NCBI GenBank assembly: GCA_021018995.1
Contig: CM037585.1
Span: forward strand, 125,330,831 to 125,394,830
Direction of reading: 5' to 3'
DNA length: 64,000 nt
From: Chloranthus sessilifolius
Lineage: Eukaryota; Streptophyta; Magnoliopsida; Chloranthales; Chloranthaceae
The translations under genes and the position numbers were made by a program. Shown piece after piece: positions 1-11,746 of this stretch. The stretch's first letter is position 1; every line of letters begins with the position of its first letter. Below the pieces are notes generated by a model. The model was not told the DNA's origin. It worked only from the letters and a program-made list of their open reading frames with translations, and searched no databases.

Positions 1-1
1 C

Positions 2-2886
2 TTGGCATTAGTAGATAACATTGAAGAATTCAACAAGTTTTCGTGGGGCTTGATAGTTTATAATAATTTAGTAGATAATATATCAAAAGCGAACGCCAGA
101 AGGGAAATGACGAAACAGTCAGAAAATGGGCATTACAACATCTACGGATGTACTATCGCCCTACAGATTTGGGCGTTTGAGCACTTTCCTGGAGTCGCCA
201 CCGCTCTTACTGAGGTCAAAGATCCATTTCCTAGGCTAATGAAATGGGAAGGCTCGCAATTCAGCCGTAATCCTAATTTATATCAAGAAATTTTTTTTAA
301 GTCTAAAGTTATCTTAGAGTTTAAAGCTGTAAAATACAAATTACAGTATAGATCAGTTCGACTCTTTTTTATACAAGGAGAGATGGAAAGGGAGCAGGAA
401 AAGGCCGAGGAGCCTTGTGATGAAGAAAATATATATGAATACGACGATGCCCCAAGTTACGAGACACGTCCTCAAGAAAGAGCCGAAGAGCCGAAAAGTC
501 GAGATGATGATGAGGACGATGATGATAGCGACGAAAACGACGAGTATAAAGTCGTTATACGTCAACATACTGAATCAAAGGGAAAAGGTAAACCGGAGAT
601 TAGGCCCCAGCCAACAAGAGAACAGCCAGTTACGCAACCCAACTTAACCAAAGAAGTAACGGAACTTAGAAAAGAATGCAAGACGCTCCGCATGGCTGTA
701 AAAGAGATGAAAAGTGCCTTCCGACGTGCATTTATAGTGCTTAAAGGGCAAGCACTCACCATTGAAAAGCTAGGGAGAGACAAGAAGACCCTCCAAGAGC
801 AAGTTGGATTATTACAAGATGAAGTAGGGTCACTAAAACATCGGGTTCTAAATTTAACAGAACGAAATACTTCAATACAGAAGGATCTTGATGCAGTCAC
901 ATCTCATTTGATGAAGGTACTAAACCATTTCTTTTTAAATTTGAAAAATATATATTTTTTAAAGATTAATGCCAAATATGTTTGTCGTCCGATAATATAA
1001 ATTATCGTCCGACAGCTTACATTATCGACCGACAATCTAAATTACCGGTCAATAATTTACATTATCGATCGATAATGTAACTTGTCGGCCGCTAATCTAA
1101 GTTAGCAATCGATAATTTACATTATCGTCCGATAATGTAAATTATCGATTGCTAATATAAGTTAGCGGCCGATAATTTACATTATCGATCGATAATGTAA
1201 ATTATCGACCGCTAACTTATATTATCGGTCGATAATGCGATCGCTAACTTGATCCCAAATAATTTTATTTTTTATAAAATAATGACAGTTTTTAATGTAT
1301 TTTGCAATTATGCAGGATAATATTCTTTCCTTTGTTCTATTTGAAACCTTCGTTCCCACTGCCACTCATCCTACAGCTTCTCAATCTTTTGCTCCTCAAA
1401 CTTCTGCCTCTCAAACCACTGCCACTTAACCAACAGTAATCAAAACTTCTGAACCTAAACCCACAGCTCCTCAACCAAGCCATCAATCCACTGCCCCCCG
1501 AATTTCTGCCCCTAAACCCACTGGCCCAAAACCCACTGCTCCTTAACCTACCCATCAATCAACTGCCCCAAAACTTCTTCCCCTAAATCTACTGACCCTA
1601 AACCCACTGCTTTTCAACTTACTCATCAAATCACTGCCCCCAAAACTTCTAAAGCTCTTCCACCTCCTACTAAACAACCCTTGGTGGAAGTGGGTGATGA
1701 GGGTGCTCCTCTTACCCTACCTTCTCGTGAGTCACAGCCGGCATCCCTAAAATCAATTTTAGTTAAACTATCAACTGCAAAAAGTAGAGCTGAGGGATAT
1801 GACTTGCGTGCTCGAAAGAAGAGAAAGACTCCGACCAGTAAAGCCGTTATAAAAAGAACAAGATTGGTTGTGGAGGAGGAGCCAAAATCAATGGAGCACA
1901 AATATATGTTCAGTTTTTGGAACCGGCCGGAGGAAGAGGACCATGTGATCGTCAATACTATCATGGGTGTTAACATCACATTTGCTCTTTTAAAGGTTCT
2001 GAAAGGACACTTGTGGCTTGACAATGAAGTCATCGACGCGTACTCAAGAGTCCTTGAAGTAACCAACGATTCAATATTTACGGCAAATGCCGAAAAAAGC
2101 TGGTTCGCTTCTGCGTCCGCCCTGGTAACGTTTCAACTATTTATTATTTCGTTTGTTTCATTTATTTGTCTTTTCATTCACACTTCTTTTAATTTATTTA
2201 CTTACTACATTATTCTGTTTCAGACCTTATTTATAGCAGACGAGAAAAAATATGAAAAATTTATCGATAATTAAGGTTTAGCAGCACTTAGCGACTTCGA
2301 TAAGTGGCAGGCCTACTATGATGGGTGGAAGGTTCGTCACAATTCAAAGCCGCTTAAACTACTACTTACAAATAATAAACGAGGAATTCACGCGGTGGAC
2401 TGTGAAATGGTACGTTTTTTAATACTACACTTCGCTTTATTTAACGTTAATGACTTTTAAATAAATTTAATTATTTAAAAATTCGGTTCCGTTTCTGTAC
2501 AGATTTATCTTCCGATGTATAGCCAAAAATATAGCCGCTGGGCGTTGGCTATAATTTCATTAGTTGATCACGAAATTAAGTTAATAGATCCAGCAGACTG
2601 AGAGTGCTCAAGGAGGTTCGAAGAGCATAAAGGATGTCTATTGCATCACCTTTCGCTTCTTCTTTATGCTGTCGATTTAAAGTCAGCTTTCGATCAACAG
2701 TGGAAGGTATCGGCGTTCAACAGTGTCGATCTCCTGCTCCAAAGAAACGATTGGGACTGCGGTGTATATGTTTTGAAGTACATAGAATACTTCTCCCAAC
2801 GACGGACTATTGATTTCGAAGAAAAACAAATACAACAATTTAAAGTCGAAATCAGACATTTAATGTGCATGTTTGGGAAGAGTTAA
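2..2886 (+). pseudogene. MULE-encoded DUF1985 / Ulp1-like cysteine protease, broken, 5' partial
   Basis: Four inferred exons: <1-916, 1316-2124, 2224-2409 and 2503-2886, with GT/AG introns. Exon 1 begins outside the window. It has a DUF1985-like segment (FSWGLIVYNNLV, YNIYGCTIALQIWAFE), an acidic stretch, then a coiled coil at about residues 215-300. Exon 2 is a Pro/Thr/Ser-rich linker followed by a basic patch (RARKKRK) and the start of a Ulp1 (C48 peptidase) domain (WLDNEVIDAYSRVL). Exon 4 has the catalytic-cysteine block DWDCGVYVLKY, with the Cys codon at 2758-2760. Damage: two TAA codons in the linker (near 1426 and 1543), a frameshift near 1565, TAA at 2272-2274 and TGA at 2599-2601. The residue expected to be the catalytic His, just before WALAI, is Arg (codon 2536-2538). 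Intron 1 (917-1315) holds repeat array 1. DUF1985 proteins of VANDAL elements include anti-silencing factors; whether this one acted so is inference. Confidence 0.82.
987..1251. repeat. 20-bp palindromic tandem array 1 (MULE intron)
   Basis: About 12 units with an exact 20-bp period, followed by a partial unit. A representative unit is GTCCGATAATGTAAATTATC. Each unit has CG near both ends and arms that are roughly reverse complements (GATAAT / ATTATC) around a TA-rich centre. The array lies wholly inside inferred intron 1 of the DUF1985/Ulp1 gene. Confidence 0.9.
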
Positions 2887-3063
2887 ACTTTATATATCAT
2901 ATCTTTATAAAATTTTATAGATTTTTGTAAATATTTTTTATATAATTTTAAATATTTTATATCAACTTGTATAATTTTTGTTGTTATCAATTTATCCTAA
3001 TTGTCTAATAATTCTTTATAAACATCATAAAAAGACTTGTATTCGATGTTCAGATTTCACAAT

Positions 3064-3253
3064 GCCCGCTAACTTAGCGATCGCTAACTTAAGTCAGCGG
3101 ACGATGACTTAAGTCAGTGGTCGATAACATAAATTAGCGACGTGGACTTAAGTTAGCGTTCGCTAACTTAAGATATCGTCCGATGGCTTAAGTCATCAGT
3201 CGATGATATAAATTAGCGGTCGCTAACTTAAGTCATCGGCCGCTGATTTTTTG
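3064..3253. repeat. 20-bp palindromic tandem array 2 (between convergent MULE genes)
   Basis: About nine units, 20-bp period with one 19-bp unit. Representative units are GATCGCTAACTTAAGTCAGC and GTTCGCTAACTTAAGATATC. It shares the CG..TTAA..CG scaffold of array 1, but its arms are mainly CTAAC/GTTAG and ATGAC/GTCAT. It sits between the 3' end of the Ulp1 gene (2886) and the 3' end of the MURA gene (3713). Confidence 0.88.
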
Positions 3254-3282
3254 TTAAAAATTAGCTGTCGATAGTAGGGCCA

Positions 3283-3590
3283 CGATCTCAAAATCTATTT
3301 GGATGATGAATGATGATAAATGGTCTCCTTCATCTGATCCAAAGCAGTTTATTTTGAATCGTGAAATATGGACCAAAGAAATCTGTCAAACTTTGACTTG
3401 TGAGTTTAAAAAGTTTTTTTCAATTTTTTTTTTAATATTAATCTATACCGTCCACTTGTGCTCCATGTGGCACTCAAATACTCTTTTTGGTGCCACGTGG
3501 AGCTCCATGTGTATCTTGGAGGACGGTCACCATCTTCCAATTGAGGACCTAATCGGTTCCCTTTATAAAATATGAAATGTTATTGATATC
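3283..3590. repeat. Fragment of a dispersed hairpin repeat (GATCTCCATC..CTGATT family)
   Basis: The stretch from CCACGATCTCAAAATCTATT through GGTCTCCTTCATCTGATCCA resembles segments near 13,120-13,200, 13,630-13,700 and 49,460-49,540. It is probably an arm of the same long-hairpin MITE family, lying between array 2 and the transposase 3' end. 3254-3282 and 3591-3712 hold nothing I recognise. Confidence 0.45.
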
Positions 3591-3712
3591 GATAAGGGTA
3601 GAAATAAAGGCTTACGGTACTCTTATAAGTAATATAAGTTAATTTCAAATTCTAACAAATTTACACGAGCGACAGTTATGACTGTATTTGTTATAATTTT
3701 ACATCGTAGTGG

Positions 3713-6333
3713 TCAAACTTCACCTTTAGATCTTATTCTCCTTTTCTTCGGACGACCGGCTTGACGTATTTTGTGCGGAGGCAAAACTTGAATGTCGCCT
3801 CTTTGCAAATTCCATTGGCGCTTGTCAACGGTCGGAAAAAAGTATTCTTTATAAGTTTCCCTAAATAAGTTACTGGTAAACCAGTGCTCACAAAATTGGG
3901 GAATCTCTCTTTCTCTGTTTCGACGTGATAATGCGACGATCACATGCGAACATGATAATCCAAGAATAGCCCAACGTCTATATGTACATGTTCGCTTATC
4001 TAGATCGACACTGTGAGTGTAATCACCACGTTTAACTTAAAATATATCGCGACCATATGGTATAACGTTTTTTCGACGGGCCCATTCTGAATTTCGTATT
4101 ATGTGTTTTTAGGCCATCGGTGTTAACACGTGTGTCATTTTATTTCCTTCCTCCTGATGACGAAGATAAAATTTGACTACCTTTATGCGAATAGTTTTTA
4201 ACATGCTCACGATCGGTTCCTCCCTGATTATTTTCAACACACTATTTATGCTTTCAGCTATATTAGTTGTCAACATATCATAACGCCTCCCTTGAAAATA
4301 AGTGCGGCCCAGAAATGATCACCAATTTCTTTAATCCATGTTGTACACTCCGGGGGGGCGTCGTCTTCTATTTTTCGCATAATTCTTTTAAATTTTGCTT
4401 TCGAAAATACACGGGCAGCAACCCAGAAAAGTGGTCTAGAGATTGTATCCTTATATGTATCAAACATATTTAAAGCTAGGTGTCGCATACAATAGCTGTG
4501 AAAGGCGTTAGGAAAAACTTTTTCCACAACTTCCATCAAACATTTCTGTCTGTCTGATATCAATACAAACTGCTCTTCAAAGTCACCGATTACACGTCTC
4601 CTTAATAAATCAAGGAACCATGTCCAATGATCTTCATTTTCTTTCGGTACAACACCGAATGCTATAGGGAATAAATGTCTATTCCTGTCTATCCCCGTAG
4701 CCATTAACAACACTCCCTTGTATCGTCCACGTAAATGCGTTCCATCTACCATAATTATTTTTCGTAAAGTATTACGAAAGCTTTGAATGCAAGGTCCGAA
4801 TGCCATGAAGAATCTCTGAAATACATTATCAGGCTCGAGACACAATTCGGTCTGTATGTCTGGATTGACCCGCTTTAATTCGGCGACATATGACGACAAC
4901 ATCTTAAATTGTCCCTTCCAGCTACCTCGGATGTCATTCAATGTCATTTCTTTTCCTTTCCATGCTTTCCAGTAACCTACTGTTATACCGTATTTTTTTT
5001 TAATATAAAAAATTATTGAAGCAGGAGTCTCGTCAAAGTCCTTTAATAGCTTATCTCTCACGAATGAAGCTATCCATGATGTCGCATATTAGAGATGCTT
5101 GCTTCCAAAAGCTGGCATTCCGCCTGTATATTCCGGGTGGAAAGTTTTCACAGCAAACGTGTCCACACCTACTAATTTCGATGCATGTATTCGCTAAGCA
5201 CATCCTACTTCAACACACCTCGTCGTAACTCAAAAAGGACTTATTTTTATTAGTTTAATCTGAAAATTCTTTGCCATTGTAAATTCTTTAAGAGCTTTCT
5301 GAAAGGATTTTTTATTTCTAAACGCCTGACTAATGATAATTGGTCCCCCTTCATACAGTTCCTCATTATTCGAATCCATATACTCTCCTTCCGAGTCATT
5401 AAGCTGATAGTCTTCATCCACCAGAGGTTGATCAATTCCCCTATTAGTATGAACACGCGAAGTGAGAGACAACGGTGCTTCATTATTTTCAGAATCACTA
5501 TCACCGTCATCGACTGGATGGTTATTACGTGATTGGGATTGAGCCTATCGATGTACGTTTGGTTGATGTGCAGTTGTTTGGATTGATGTTGGCCGATACG
5601 GGAATGTTTGATGTACGAGAGGCTGTTTTGTTAAACGCTCGATTATCGTTGGCTCCGAAGCTATTAGTTCGGAAGGCCATTGATATGGACTAAGGCCGAC
5701 TAAAAACTTTTCCCACTGATTTACCGAATCGAAGTTGAACTGAGATATATCATGCATCGAATTCATTTGATGACAATATCCTTAATCTTCATCGCCTTCA
5801 CTTATTAGAATGTCTGAAGAGGGTTGTTCCAGAGGCCTATGGTAGGGGCGAAATCCTATATTCATATTTCTATCATGGTCAACTATCATTGGTGCAACGA
5901 TGTTCTCCTCTTCAAACCGTATTTCTTGATTTTCAATCAAATGTTCTGTTCTCACACTATCATCATCTTCGTTTGTTTCCTGGAACGGTTGAAATGCTTC
6001 TAAAGATAGTAAAATTTCTGTTACGATAGTGACTAATGATTTTTCGATATAAATATTTATCACACCATCACCAATACGATATGCTCTGAATAAGTTTGTA
6101 AGATCATCAAAGTCAGACAATTCGGCAAACACAAGTTCATTCCCTATGCGTAATGAAACTGTTAGTGTAATAGAATGTTCTTCCGATCGTGTCCTACTGA
6201 CCTTATACATTTTCTCCATAAACTCATCAAATGATATGTTTTCTGTGACAGTGACAATCCTCCGATGTCCTCCGTTGTAAGTATTATCTCCCACACGGAC
6301 GAAATCAAAATGGCAAAGAAGTGGAACATCCAT
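3713..6333 (-). pseudogene. MULE transposase (MURA), broken
   Basis: Read on -, starting at ATG 6333. Order of domains: an N-terminal PB1-like region (residues 1-100), an acidic linker, a MuDR-type zinc/DNA-binding region near 5,470-5,060, then the DDE catalytic domain in 5061-4270 (MVDGTHLRGRYKG, HWTWFLDLLRRR, FVLISDRQKC, FHSYCMRHLALN). A C-terminal SWIM-like segment (CTYRRWAILGLSCSH) and a basic tail (RQAGRPKKRRIRSK) follow. The second SWIM cysteine appears to be Tyr. Stops in the main frame lie at 5782-5784, 5545-5547, 5230-5232, near 5193 and near 5094. A frameshift near 4275 moves the C-terminal third into another frame, which has two more stops (near 4,110 and 4,040). Function in the family: cut-and-paste transposition in the nucleus. 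Its upstream region carries array 3. Confidence 0.9.
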
Positions 6334-6433
6334 TTCAACCTACAATATTTACAAAATGAAAATTGGTTGGTTAAAAGGGTAATACTTGACTTAGCGCTAT
6401 AATATTAAAAAATGAAAATTGGTTGATTAAAAG

Positions 6434-6624
6434 GCTATCTTAGGATATCGGCCGCTATCTTAGCATATCGGACGCTATCTTAAGATATCGGTCAATATCT
6501 TAGGATATCGGTCGTTATCTTAAGATATCGACCGCTATCCTAATATATCGACCGCTATCCTAAGATATCGATCGATATCTTAAGACAGCGGCCGATATCC
6601 TAAGATATTGACCGATATCTTACC
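6434..6624. repeat. 20-bp palindromic tandem array 3 (upstream of MURA)
   Basis: Nine and a half units in exact 20-bp register. Representative units are GCTATCTTAAGATATCGGTC and GCTATCCTAAGATATCGATC. Same scaffold as arrays 1 and 2, but the arms are TATC / GATA. It starts about 100 bp upstream of the MURA start codon, where the transposase promoter should be. Confidence 0.92.
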
Positions 6625-6799
6625 TAGCTTGGTCTACCTATTATATGGTAAAAAAGAAGAAAAATTAATATCTTACAAAGATAATGTACTCAATATCTTA
6701 CCTAGTCTGTTGTAGTTCTCTGAGTTATACCAATTGTAGTCGAATCTCGAAATCGCAATCCAAGAAAAAATGTTTAAAAGGACAAATAAGCATAGAGAA

Positions 6800-6801
<2 letters not shown>

Positions 6802-6867
<66 letters not shown>
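6802..6867. repeat. (AT)n microsatellite
   Basis: An uninterrupted AT dinucleotide tract of about 65 bp. It produces spurious Tyr-Ile open frames on both strands. Confidence 0.97.
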
Positions 6868-7075
6868 CATGGAACCGGCTAGGCTTGGAGCTGGCCTGTT
6901 ATGTAAGGGTTGAAACTATAGGGCCGTTTATGCAAATATGCAAACTTATAGGGCCGAAAGTGCAAATTTCCCCCCCTTTTTTTTTTTTATCAACTACTTA
7001 ATGCTATACTCAAAAGTTTAAAATGTCGGCAACCACTATTCATTAGTCAAAAGTTGACCTCCATCTATGTCAATA

Positions 7076-7077
<2 letters not shown>

Positions 7078-7143
<66 letters not shown>
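7078..7143. repeat. (AT)n microsatellite
   Basis: A second uninterrupted AT tract of about 65 bp, 210 bp after the first. Confidence 0.97.
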
Positions 7144-7145
<2 letters not shown>

Positions 7146-7370
7146 CAACTTGTAGCGGGATTCAATTGCTATAAATATCAATAAAGTAGATTAATCTAGT
7201 AAGAGATTTACCGATCAACTCAAGAACATTCGATCACTCAAATTATGTTTTTAACAGAAATAGATTATTACTACTTGTTTTAAGAATGATAAGAGATTTT
7301 GACTTATGGCGCTTCTCTTTTAGTGATCCTTGGCGTAGATGAAAATGATCTAAGAGCTACAAAAAATTGT

Positions 7371-7547
7371 GATTAGACCAAGGATCAAAATATCGGGTAA
7401 AATTTTGGTTTCGGGCTTGACCGAAATTAAAAATTTGAACCAAAATTTCGGCCGAAAACCGAAAATTTGACCAAAATTTTGAGTCCCATACAAATTTGGA
7501 CCGAAATTTCGATCATTTCAACCGAGATTTTGATCCTTAGATTAGAC
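7371..7547. mobile_element. 161-bp hAT-like MITE with 8-bp target duplication
   Basis: The element is 7379-7539. Its ends are inverted (CAAGGATCAAAAT at left, ATTTTGATCCTTA at right) and it is flanked by a perfect 8-bp direct repeat, GATTAGAC, at 7371-7378 and 7540-7547. An 8-bp duplication is the hAT hallmark. The interior is a quasi-repeat of ACCAAAATTT / CCGAAATTT strings, so it is also internally palindromic. Confidence 0.8.
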
Positions 7548-7725
7548 TACCTCTTTGATAATCATTTTAGCCCTTTTTTTTATGAAATGACTAGCTAGAG
7601 ACAGAGAGGGAGGAGCTACTACCTCCATATCTATCTTTTTGGACACCTAACCCATCAATGTTTCGAAAACATGAGGCTTTATCACTTTCCAACTAGGAAA
7701 CATGATCTTAGGGGCATTAGCGCTT

Positions 7726-7761
<36 letters not shown>

Positions 7762-8949
7762 GAAAGCGCTTCCATTAAAAAAAATATATTTTTTTTTCAT
7801 CAAAGCGTCGGCGCCCCTAAACGAAGCCCCGACACTTCTCTGCAGAGGTGTTATAAGGACTGCGCTATCGAGCGCTCATTTTTTTGAGTAAAATATACCT
7901 AAAAATGTAAATCTGACACTTTGTTAAAAAAAGAGAGAAAAGAGAGAAAAGAAAGAGACTTTAGAAAGACTTTTTAAAAAGTCAAGAATGACGACTGAAA
8001 AGATATTTAACTTTTAAAATATTTTAAAAGTGTAACTTTAGTTAGTAAAGTAGTTCCGATATCACCCATCACTTCACAAAAGGGTGCTAAGTGTCGCGCC
8101 CATATCAATTGACATAGAGATATCTTATATATATATATATATAATATGAAAATTAAAAAAAAAAAGAGTTATTAATATATGGATCGCATATACCTAATAA
8201 TCTCCTAGTTGATATATAAATTAACTCATAATTTGTAAATGATTCTCTAGGTTGATAGACTATAAAATTGGATAGTCATCCATTGTAATATTAAGAAATT
8301 ATTGACTCTGTACTATATCAATGTTTCTTTACATCTACTCAGGTTCATGAATGCCACTAGTGAAGGATCATACATGCACATAGTGTTCCATCTTATCAAA
8401 TTGATACTAGACAATTTTATGGTCACGGAGCTAACATTACTAATGAACCAAAGTCTTTATTTAGTGGTAATAAGAACAATACAAATATGTATCATTCCTA
8501 TATTCGTTCTGCTTCATAACCTATCGCTTGGCGTTTTGATACTTTTTTGGCTCCCCACTTATGACTCCCCATCATCATTCTATTACAATGAAGGTTTATC
8601 AATTGATGTAGTGTCTAATCACACTTAACCAACCCGAGCAAATCCAAACAAACCAAGGTACGACCTCAATATCCTGTCATGTGAAACAATCATACATATG
8701 ATCAAAGTGTAATCACATATACTCTCAAATAATACATGCACAATCACATAAGAGAGATGATGCATCAACAACAATTGGAACTAATCAATCCTAGAGTGAC
8801 AACTTCCATTGAAACTATCTTTTCAAATCTTATCAAATTTATAGGTAACTATAGCACTAAGAATCTCAACCACTGCCAACAGCTATAAGCTCCCTTTAAT
8901 CTTACAATCTATAAAATTTGGCAAATAACATATAAAAATAGTCTAATTA
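7548..8949. other. Intergenic DNA with no gene recognised
   Basis: AT-rich sequence with a poly(A) run at 7730-7758 and short GCGCTT/AAGCGC inverted pieces on either side of it. There is also a short AT tract near 8,125-8,143. The longest open frame (8302-8628) has no recognisable domain. Confidence 0.5.
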
Positions 8950-9119
8950 TATCACTACAAAAAATAAAACTATTAGCGGCAATTTTTTACAGTAAAAAAC
9001 TGCCGCTATTAACAAAAAAACTATTAAGACTATTAGCGGAAAGGGTATTAGCGACAATTTTTTTTGTTAATAATAGCAACTTATGGCTGCCGCTAATAGT
9101 CCTATTTTTTATGGTGTAT
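8950..9119. mobile_element. 164-bp CACTA-type MITE
   Basis: The element is 8953-9116, beginning CACTACAAAAAATA and ending TATTTTTTATGGTG. The subterminal motif ACTATTAGCGGCA is inverted at the two ends. It is flanked by the 3-bp repeat TAT (8950-8952, 9117-9119), as expected for the CACTA superfamily. It is too short to encode anything. Confidence 0.78.
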
Positions 9120-11746
9120 AGGCATTAAATAATTTTAAATTATTTAATAAATTATATTTATTAAAATAAATATTCAATAATTAATTATGATGTTTGTGTG
9201 GAATGAAAGATAAAACTATAATCGTTTTTAGCAGGTCTGGGGTATCTACGGTTGAGGTGACCCTCCTTTGATCTGGTTCAACAACTCCTTGAACACGTAA
9301 CAATCCCTTAAGAAATGTTCTTTTTTCTTTCAATGTCAGCATTCGAGAAACCAGCTTTAACTCTCTTTTCTTGGTTTCCTGCTCCAGGTTACTTCCTGTA
9401 AACGTGCTGGTTGTAGTTTTAATTGAAGCTCTTCTTGGAGTTCTTTTGTCTTGGCGCCCTTACAACCAAATGCAATAATTCAACTTTGGCGACTTTCAAA
9501 TGCTCATTCTCAGCCAAACACAACAGATTAACAAATCATGGTTCGACTTCATCTCTTGAGCATTATAGTTCACGAAACTGTAATCCAATAGCTTAACGAA
9601 ACATCTATAGTCATACACCACGATGAATAGTTTAAATAGTTCCGAGGTTGAATTTCAACTAATTATTTATCTACGACAAACCTATCCATGACTTCAATGA
9701 ACAATGATTACAATTATGATCTTATGTATCTAACTATTCTCTGAGGATTTAATTTGAACCTAGAGTTATATTCATATTAATTAGAGTGTTAGCCCTATCT
9801 AAAACTTTCACTCTCCGAGACAATTGAGTCATATTGTCTCAGTGTCACCTTTGGATCAAAACTTCGATACGTTGGTTGCTTCCTAGTATTGTACTTAAAA
9901 AAACATGAAGACTTAATCATGTGTGCTCTCAATTGATCAAGATTTTCCATCAACTTCAGACAGAATGATTATCTTTTCCTCCTTTCAGGACTTAGGACTA
10001 TACCCTCCCCACATGAGATTCCAAAATCAGCTTTGGCCAGAAATTAAGTCTTACAAATTCACATTTACCAAATCTTAATGAGGCACAAGTCTCAAAATAC
10101 AAGAATCATGTAACTTAATTACTTAGACGATCACATTTGGGCAAATTGTATCATATTTCAACTGCGTAGCTGCGAATGATTGTTTTATCGGTCTACCTTA
10201 ATGCTAAAATACGATAAAACTCCAATCAACCGTATTATAGTTAATTCAAGGTTTCCAAAACATTCTTCTAAACATAGACATAACATGCCAACTGTCCAAC
10301 TGTGATAATAAAATAATATTTAATGTTACATTTAACGAATAAATTAATCATAAATAAATAATTATGAGATATGTGTGCATTTAATTGTCAAATCTAGTCA
10401 ACATTAATAATAATTTATCAAAAATACATATGATTTTGGCCTTGAATAAGACATTATAGCTTATGAATAATTAAATTAAAATAATATCCAAATGCAACTC
10501 TTTTAGGTAATTCATTTCATGAAGTCTATAATTCCGTGTAAAATGATATCTTAATGTCTAAAATTTGACTTAAAACGAGTTGGTTATGATTAAATAAGTT
10601 AATAATATTTGAGGGGCTTAAATCATCTTATAAAAGTCTCAAACAACCTTAATAACTAAACCATTGCGCTGATCTTGTAGGGTAGATAGAAAATCTATTA
10701 TGCATGGGCTGAAATAGGACCTATATCAGTCTCGGTATTGTGGGTTTCTTGGTCTAATTCAATCTAAGAAGAACTAGTTTAATGTGAAATCGGGTGATTC
10801 GGCCTTGAACTAGATCAAATTCGTGTCAAAATCAAGTTGGTTCGGAGTTGGCATGCCAATTCGATTCGGTCCAACGTCTAGATTATTATCAATGTGACCC
10901 AATCCAATTTTTGCTACTCGGATTGAATTCGATCGATGATTCAATAAACGGATCAGGTTTGTGTTTAGGTTTAAATAATTGGGTTGACCTTGACCCAACC
11001 CATTTGCACTCGTAAAAGATGTACCTGCTAAAATATCATGCCTCATTATATGTAACTTGGCATGACCTATTGCTACCTTCTACTCACAAACCAATCAAAT
11101 TTGGTGAATACAATTTACTTTATGATTTGAACAATAATAAGAAAGGTAATGTTTCCTAAATTGATCGAAAGTTTGAAAGCATTTTTTGGTATGATTTTCT
11201 CGATCATCATGGATAAAATGGGGGCCCAAAGAATTGATGATCTTGACTTCAAAGCCTAGTGACCAAGTCGGGATTTGAGAATAAAATTATAAAAATTAAA
11301 CAAAAAAATTATAAACATATATTACTAAAATGTTATAAAAATAAAAAGATCAGGAAGAAATCAGAAAAACCGCATTGCATTGTTGAGATTCAAGATTTTT
11401 TTCAAAAAGGTAGCGACTATTCCACAAGTTTGCGACTTGAGTAAGATTTAACTGTTGATTGAAAAAAGTCGCAATTAAAATGCGACTTCAATAGTTTTTG
11501 TCACTATGCTTAGGCCCTCTTACGACTTTAATTTAGGTGGGCTTTGATATACCTAGCCCTACACCTAACCAATGCAGGTTAGGGCAAGCTCTAATTTAGG
11601 TGGGCTTTGATATGTGCAGGCAGGCTCAGGTTGGGCTTCAGGCTTTGTTGATTATTATTATTTTTTAAATGTTTTTAATTTTTTTTCATTAAAAGTAGAG
11701 AAAAATATTTCAAATGATGGAAACAAAATCCTAATAAACCAATATA
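9120..11746. other. Unassigned AT-rich intergenic sequence
   Basis: No coding domain is visible. 9,230-10,030 looks like old LTR-retrotransposon flank but no terminus can be fixed. 10,800-11,010 is an imperfect simple repeat built from TTGGTTCGGA / AATTCGATTCGG strings. 11,260-11,440 is A-rich. Confidence 0.4.

Larger units (their letters stand above)
1..6640. mobile_element. Decayed autonomous MULE (VANDAL/Kaonashi-like) with Ulp1 and MURA genes
   Basis: A Mutator-like DNA transposon remnant. It is recognised by two convergent genes: a DUF1985/Ulp1-type cysteine protease gene on + (2-2886) and a MURA transposase on - (3713-6333). Three arrays of 20-bp palindromic repeats lie in its non-coding parts (987-1251, 3064-3253, 6434-6624). 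The left terminus is outside the window. The right terminus is not resolved but should lie beyond the third array, around 6.62-6.7 kb. Plant MULEs carrying a Ulp1-like gene beside the transposase are established (Kaonashi; VANDAL elements). Both genes contain several in-frame stops and at least one frameshift each, so the copy is not autonomous now. Both gene identities are clear; the family name is inference. Confidence 0.88.

Noticed and set aside
562..900. 112-codon open frame on - opposite the DUF1985 gene
   Set aside because: Shadow of the + strand exon; no domain and no splice or codon support.
987..1251. CRISPR array
   Set aside because: Repeats are contiguous with only about two variable bases between dyads, no unique spacers, and the context is a plant transposon.
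6673..7001. Open frames of alternating Tyr-Ile on both strands
   Set aside because: They are translations of the (AT)n tract; the same holds near 12,040, 21,450, 29,480 and 58,660.
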